From the NCBI GenBank assembly GCA_045635745.1, contig JAZTWG010000053.1, forward strand, positions 21,121 through 85,120: 64,000 bases of DNA, read 5' to 3'. Both the position numbers and the translations under genes were made by a program. Within the stretch, counting starts at the first letter, position 1, and each line of letters begins with the position of its first letter. The notes under the pieces were generated by a model. The model was not told where the DNA came from. It saw only the letters and a program-made list of their open reading frames with translations, and did no database searches. This document shows positions 60,410 through 64,000 of this stretch, in pieces. This DNA is from SIG78 sp045635745 (GTDB taxonomy: Bacteria > Verrucomicrobiota > Lentisphaeria > Victivallales > Victivallaceae).

Positions 60410-60799
60410 ATGAATTACTACATCGACGCACTCCGTAATTACGTCAATTTTCAGGGCCGTGCCACCCGCACGCAATTCTGGATGTTTGTGCTGTTCAATT
60501 TTATTGCTGTTGTGATATTATGTGTGCTTGCCTTTGTGATCCCGGCATTGAGTTTTCTGCTTTCGGTCTACCAGGTTGCGCTTTTGCTGCCGACTCTGGC
60601 GATTCAGGTGCGGCGTCTGCATGATACCGACCGTTCCGGCTGGTGGATTTTGCTGGGGTTTCTGCCGGTGATCGGCGGTTTGGTGTTGTTTATATTCTAT
60701 CTTTTGCCCGGTACTCCGGGAGCCAACCGCTTTGATGGCTGCGGCTGCTGTTGCGGGTGCTGCAATGCGGAAGCTGATGCCGGAGAGCAGGGCGAATAA
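60410..60799 (+). CDS. DUF805 membrane protein with Cys-rich C-terminus
   Basis: 129 residues. DUF805 features: Y-I-D-A-L-R-N-Y-V-N-F-Q-G-R-A-T-R at the start, three hydrophobic segments (about 25-45, 48-65, 80-100), R-R-L-H-D-T-D-R-S-G-W-W, and P-G-T-P-G-A-N-R-F. After the usual end it carries G-C-G-C-C-C-G-C-C, six clustered cysteines. Function of DUF805 is unknown. AAAGGA lies 6 nt before ATG 60410. Confidence 0.87.
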   Translation: MNYYIDALRNYVNFQGRATRTQFWMFVLFNFIAVVILCVLAFVIPALSFLLSVYQVALLLPTLAIQVRRLHDTDRSGWWILLGFLPVIGGLVLFIFYLLPGTPGANRFDGCGCCCGCCNAEADAGEQGE

Positions 60800-60820
60800 T
60801 TTATTGCAGTAAGCAAAATA

Positions 60821-60862
60821 AAATCTTCCGGGGAAATACAGTACGCTCCGGAAGATTTTTTT
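60821..60862 (+). terminator. Terminator after the DUF805 gene
   Basis: aaatcttccgg (60821-60831) pairs with ccggaagattt (60848-60858), followed by a T-run. Confidence 0.85.
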
Positions 60863-60884
60863 CAGTACATCAGGCGGTAATCAC

Positions 60885-62756
60885 ATGGCAAAACGCAATT
60901 TTGTACTCAAGCATTATCAGAGAAAAAAGCGCCTCTACAACTTTTTTCTGCGCGGGAGCTTCCGCAGCAGTCTGCTGCTGGTGATCTGCTGCTGTGTTTT
61001 TGCGTTTCCGGTGGCGGCAACGTTGAGCATGATTGGTTTGGCGTTGGGTGGAATATTCGGTGTGATAACTGCGTTTTTGCTGATGCTGCCGGTGGTGATC
61101 TATCTGTTTACAGTTTATTGCCTGGGGGGTTATAAACTGGCACGCGGGGTGATGCGCCGCGGCGCCGGCTGGGCGGCTTTGGCAATGGTGCTGCTGCCGG
61201 GGGTCGGAGTGGTGCTGCTGGCGCTCTATGGCAGAAAACACAGAAATACCGGCGTATTTACTTTGGCAGCAGCAACTTTGTTTGCCGGAATCGCATTTGA
61301 TATATTGTTGGCGGTATTTCACCGCGCAATGAGTGTCTGGAGCTGGAGTTTTGTAGTTGTGCAGGGCGTTATGCTGGTCGCGGCGCTGCTGCTGGCGCAG
61401 GAACGCAACAAGTTGAAATATTACTTTGTTATACCCATAGCAGTTGCGGTTGTTTGCTTTTCCGGCAGTTGGGCGGCGCTCAAGCTGTGCAGTTATGAAA
61501 AAGAGCATCTGCTGGATGAAATAAGTTCGATCGCCGGTTTTTCCATACGGCTGAACGATGCGCTGGAGTACAACCGCAAAAGTCCGAAGTTTGACCAGAC
61601 TCCCATCGCGGCTCTTGCCGCAATAAATGATGAACCTTATGGCGCTTATGATGAGTTTGATATGGCTCCGGGGCGGAAGTTTATACAGGATGTCCAGAAC
61701 AAATATCCGGAGTTTCTGCAGGCATTGGAGCGACTGGATGGCGCATTGCCGGAAAATTTTCATAAAGGAAATATGGATGAAGCCCCGGCGTCGGCTCACC
61801 TGGAATACCTTTCAACGCTGCGCCGTGTCGGCCGCTATCTGGCTTTTGAAATCAAACTTGCTCCGGAAAACCGGGAAACAGTGCAGCGCAATAACCGCCG
61901 GCTGCAGCGTATCCGCGATATGCTGCTGACTGACCGGAATTTTCTGATCGGTAAGCTGGTTGCCATTGCTCTGGAAGGTATAAGGCTCGATGCACTGCAA
62001 TATGTGGTGCGCAGTTGTTCTGTCAGCAATGAGGAGTTGGAGAAACTGCTGGGCGACCCGGTGGATTGGCGGAAATATTTTATCGCTTCCATGGGGGAGG
62101 AAACTTTAACGATGCAGTTCATAAGCGAGATGATAGCGCAGGGTATGTATAAGCTTTTGACCGGGCAGAGTTTGACCGATGAGGGGTCCGACCGGATATT
62201 GGCTGTACTCAATCCGGCTCTTGGTGCGTATTTTATGCATGATGCCGTTTTCTTTTTGCGCAGTATAAGGTTTACGGTAAAGTCTGTTCCGGAAAAATAC
62301 TCCGATATCGAAGCGTGGCGTAAACAGGTGAGTTTGTTTGAACAGCAGGCAGCTTCCGGCAGATATATTCTTTCCAGTATGCTGCTGCCGGCGCTGGCTT
62401 CCTCTTACAAGAGATTCAGCTATGCGGATGTGCAGCACGATATGCTGCGCGCCGCCAATCATATTATGCATTTTTACCGCCGGCATGGCCGTTTGCCGGA
62501 AAAGCTTGATGAACTCCGGATAAAATTATTGGATATATACGGAGAGCCGATGCTTTATTACAAAGGTAATATAAAATTATATAGCTCGGGTAAACAGTAT
62601 GAGGCCGACGGTTTTGCGCTCTATTTTCATGACCGCGACAGAAACAATACTCAAATAATACGCTCCCACATGGATTTCGGTATATTCAAGTTGCAGATGC
62701 CGGTCGGTAATATAAAGAAGATAAAAGAGGATAACGCAGAGGATTTGATGCTTTAA
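60885..62756 (+). CDS. Polytopic membrane protein of unknown function with long soluble domain
   Basis: 623 residues. About six hydrophobic segments in the first 200 residues (e.g. L-L-L-V-I-C-C-C-V-F-A-F-P-V-A-A), then a helical soluble part to the end with no recognised domain. N-terminal basic tail (K-H-Y-Q-R-K-K-R). The C-terminal segment with I-L-S-S-M-L-L-P-A-L and R-R-H-G-R-L-P-E-K-L-D-E-L resembles a motif often seen in PVC-group secreted proteins, but I make no functional claim. It starts 23 nt after the DUF805 terminator T-run. Confidence 0.75.
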   Translation: MAKRNFVLKHYQRKKRLYNFFLRGSFRSSLLLVICCCVFAFPVAATLSMIGLALGGIFGVITAFLLMLPVVIYLFTVYCLGGYKLARGVMRRGAGWAALAMVLLPGVGVVLLALYGRKHRNTGVFTLAAATLFAGIAFDILLAVFHRAMSVWSWSFVVVQGVMLVAALLLAQERNKLKYYFVIPIAVAVVCFSGSWAALKLCSYEKEHLLDEISSIAGFSIRLNDALEYNRKSPKFDQTPIAALAAINDEPYGAYDEFDMAPGRKFIQDVQNKYPEFLQALERLDGALPENFHKGNMDEAPASAHLEYLSTLRRVGRYLAFEIKLAPENRETVQRNNRRLQRIRDMLLTDRNFLIGKLVAIALEGIRLDALQYVVRSCSVSNEELEKLLGDPVDWRKYFIASMGEETLTMQFISEMIAQGMYKLLTGQSLTDEGSDRILAVLNPALGAYFMHDAVFFLRSIRFTVKSVPEKYSDIEAWRKQVSLFEQQAASGRYILSSMLLPALASSYKRFSYADVQHDMLRAANHIMHFYRRHGRLPEKLDELRIKLLDIYGEPMLYYKGNIKLYSSGKQYEADGFALYFHDRDRNNTQIIRSHMDFGIFKLQMPVGNIKKIKEDNAEDLML

Positions 62757-62809
62757 CCGGATGTCCCGGTAAGTCAGATGGAAAAATGCAATAAAAATTT
62801 TTTCAGCAG

Positions 62810-62858
62810 CCGTGCGGTGCTTCAGCCGGGTTGGCAAAGTGCCGCACCGGTTGTTTTT
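62810..62858 (+). terminator. Terminator of the unknown membrane gene
   Basis: gtgcgg (62812-62817) with ccgcac (62842-62847), extended by two C-G pairs with one bulge, then a T-rich tail. Confidence 0.6.
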
Positions 62859-62879
62859 GTGGTATTTGCGAAAAAAAAG

Positions 62880-62907
62880 TTGTAAATTTGCATTTTTGTG
62901 CTATATT
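62880..62907 (+). promoter_or_regulatory. Promoter of the coiled-coil gene (and possibly rplV)
   Basis: TTGTAA (62880-62885), 16-nt spacer, TATATT (62902-62907), with TGTGC before the -10. Confidence 0.65.
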
Positions 62908-63027
62908 ATAAGACGCACGAATTGTGTAAATGCATTTTAAATACACAGTAGGTGTTGAAAATAAATGAGTTATAATACGCGCTCTGAAATGTCAATGACC
63001 GGTGTCGGTAAACACAAGGTGGAAAGA

Positions 63028-63885
63028 ATGAAAGTTTTTTCCGCGGGTTGCTGGCAAAAAAGAGTTGCGAAATTTATAGTATGTTTTCCGCTTTTTTTCG
63101 GCGTGGGAAGTGCCGGAGTGATTGCGGGAACGTCGGGTGAAGATGCCGGATCCGAAGTCTGGGTGGATGTCAAGCTCAAAGGTGCTGAAAGGCTTGATGA
63201 AATCATAGAACTGAAGAAAAAGCTGTCGGAACTCGAATCGTTGGAGCAGAAGATGCGTGCTGAAAATGTGCGCCTTGCTGCTGAACGTGACCTGCTTAAG
63301 CAGGAGTTGTTTGACGCAATCAATCAAGTGGAATCGCAGAATGCGGATTTCAAGCGGTTGGAGCTGAGTGTGGCGGGTTTGCTGGCTGCCGGTAGTTTAC
63401 CGAAAGCACCCGTCCGGGAAGCAAAGCTCGTGGAAGCAATCGCGCAAATCACGAAAAGCGGTCGGGATTTAGCCGTCCTGAGTGCAGAATTCTGCAACGA
63501 AGCCGATGCGATAGTCAAGTCGCTGCCGGCAGGCAATCTGGAAGGAGTGCGCCTGCGGTTGAAAATCGACGAAGTACGAAGCGCATCACGCAAGTTCAGC
63601 GCTATAAGTGATTGGAAAATCGACGCCAAACCGGTGGAAAAATGCCGGATACTGGCGGTGAATACCGATCTCGGATTTGTAGTGTTGCCGGTAGGATATG
63701 CTCATGGAGTGTTCAATGGGCTGGTGTTCTACGTTCCAGGGAAGACAACTGGTGACGGACCGGTGAGATTGAGGGTATTCAGTACCCGCAGTCTGATCTC
63801 CGCAGCACAGGTTGTGGACGGTAATATACATACCCTGTCTCCGGGCAGCGAGGCAGCAACGGACTTGCAACAAACAAACAAATGA
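63028..63885 (+). CDS. Secreted coiled-coil protein of unknown function
   Basis: 285 residues. Signal-like N-terminus (K-R-V-A-K-F-I-V-C-F-P-L-F-F-G-V-G-S-A, about 11-30), a coiled coil (about 55-110, heptad Leu/Ala with Glu/Lys), and a C-terminal globular domain. I choose ATG 63028, which has AAGGTGG 5 nt upstream and puts the signal peptide at the start; ATG 62965 would add 21 residues. No family recognised. rplV begins 16 nt after it. Confidence 0.7.
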   Translation: MKVFSAGCWQKRVAKFIVCFPLFFGVGSAGVIAGTSGEDAGSEVWVDVKLKGAERLDEIIELKKKLSELESLEQKMRAENVRLAAERDLLKQELFDAINQVESQNADFKRLELSVAGLLAAGSLPKAPVREAKLVEAIAQITKSGRDLAVLSAEFCNEADAIVKSLPAGNLEGVRLRLKIDEVRSASRKFSAISDWKIDAKPVEKCRILAVNTDLGFVVLPVGYAHGVFNGLVFYVPGKTTGDGPVRLRVFSTRSLISAAQVVDGNIHTLSPGSEAATDLQQTNK

Positions 63886-63901
63886 GAGCAAATAAAAAAC
63901 T

Positions 63902-64000
63902 ATGGAAGTCAGAGCATTAACCAGAAACGTGCGGATTTCTCCTGAAAAGGCCCGCCATGTGGCGCGCGTCATTCAGGGCAAACCCGTTACGGAGGCCTTG
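63902..64000 (+). CDS. rplV: Ribosomal protein L22 (5' part)
   Basis: The first 33 residues are the N-terminus of L22: M-E-V-R-A-L-T-R-N-V-R-I-S-P-E-K-A-R, then V-I-Q-G-K-P-V-T-E-A-L. The gene continues past the right edge. L22 is normally between rpsS and rpsC in the S10 operon; here its upstream neighbour is a secreted coiled-coil gene, so it is either relocated or a second copy. There is only a weak ribosome-binding site (AGAGCAAATAAAAAAC before ATG). Confidence 0.82.
   Translation, partial: MEVRALTRNVRISPEKARHVARVIQGKPVTEAL

Noticed and set aside
60156..60410. FMN riboswitch before ribBA
   Set aside because: I looked for the conserved RFN blocks in the leader and found none; only the alternating tract and hairpin are present.
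1..64000. CRISPR arrays, insertion sequences, prophage, rRNA
   Set aside because: No regularly spaced direct repeats, transposase or phage-like genes, and no rRNA segments were recognised.

Overview
The window looks like chromosomal DNA of a Gram-negative bacterium of the PVC group, most probably Lentisphaerota (Victivallis/Lentisphaera-like). The clues are two pseudopilin-like secreted proteins with the FTLIELL...IIAILAAMLLPAL N-terminus and a C-terminal H-x(n)-DG motif, a GreA carrying a very long N-terminal extension of the chlamydial kind, secreted alkaline-phosphatase/LamG and metallophosphoesterase proteins, and LptF/G plus LspA, which imply an outer membrane and lipoproteins. This placement is inference; no rRNA is present. 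Coding density is high and many genes overlap by ATGA. I see no insertion sequence, prophage or CRISPR array.

Layout, 1-25 kb: a truncated PHP phosphoesterase; dksA-like/lspA/miaA; a minus-strand trio (FAH hydrolase, dCMP deaminase, AGE-like epimerase); an HD protein and tRNA-Thr(TGT); a 0.57-kb gene-free stretch rich in inverted repeats; gyrA-folP-yraN; then a cobalamin-riboswitch operon made of two pseudopilin-like genes followed by btuF-btuC-btuD. After it come mnmE, leuS with a TSUP permease, an alpha/beta hydrolase with an MFS transporter, an AllA-like cupin and a secreted metallophosphoesterase.

25-45 kb: a large membrane operon of three SPFH/band-7 proteins (HflK-like, HflC, HflK-like), a P1B-type ATPase with an unusual CPG membrane motif, an ABC ATPase, its permease and a membrane-anchored helical-repeat protein. 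It is followed by a CorC/CNNM-type protein with a small coupled ORF, a lipoprotein, a conserved orphan and YjbQ. Then come the long GreA, an LptF/G permease, an FAD-dependent dehydrogenase and a second secreted metallophosphoesterase.

45-64 kb: glycerol-1-phosphate dehydrogenase with a HAD phosphatase, a secreted phosphatase-fold/LamG protein, trigger factor, a DtxR/MntR-type regulator facing a NifX-like metal protein, a MATE exporter, and a minus-strand riboflavin operon (ribBA-ribH-nusB-ftsY-ribD-ribE plus two orphans). The window ends with a DUF805 protein, an unknown membrane protein, a secreted coiled-coil protein and the start of rplV.

The most interesting points are the B12-riboswitch control of two pseudopilin-like proteins placed ahead of a B12 ABC importer, and the SPFH/P-type ATPase/ABC operon, whose first SPFH protein carries a His/acid-rich insertion next to a metal-ATPase-like gene. 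Promoters recur as TTGnnn - 16/17 bp - TATATT, several of them with an identical TGTGC just before the -10 box.
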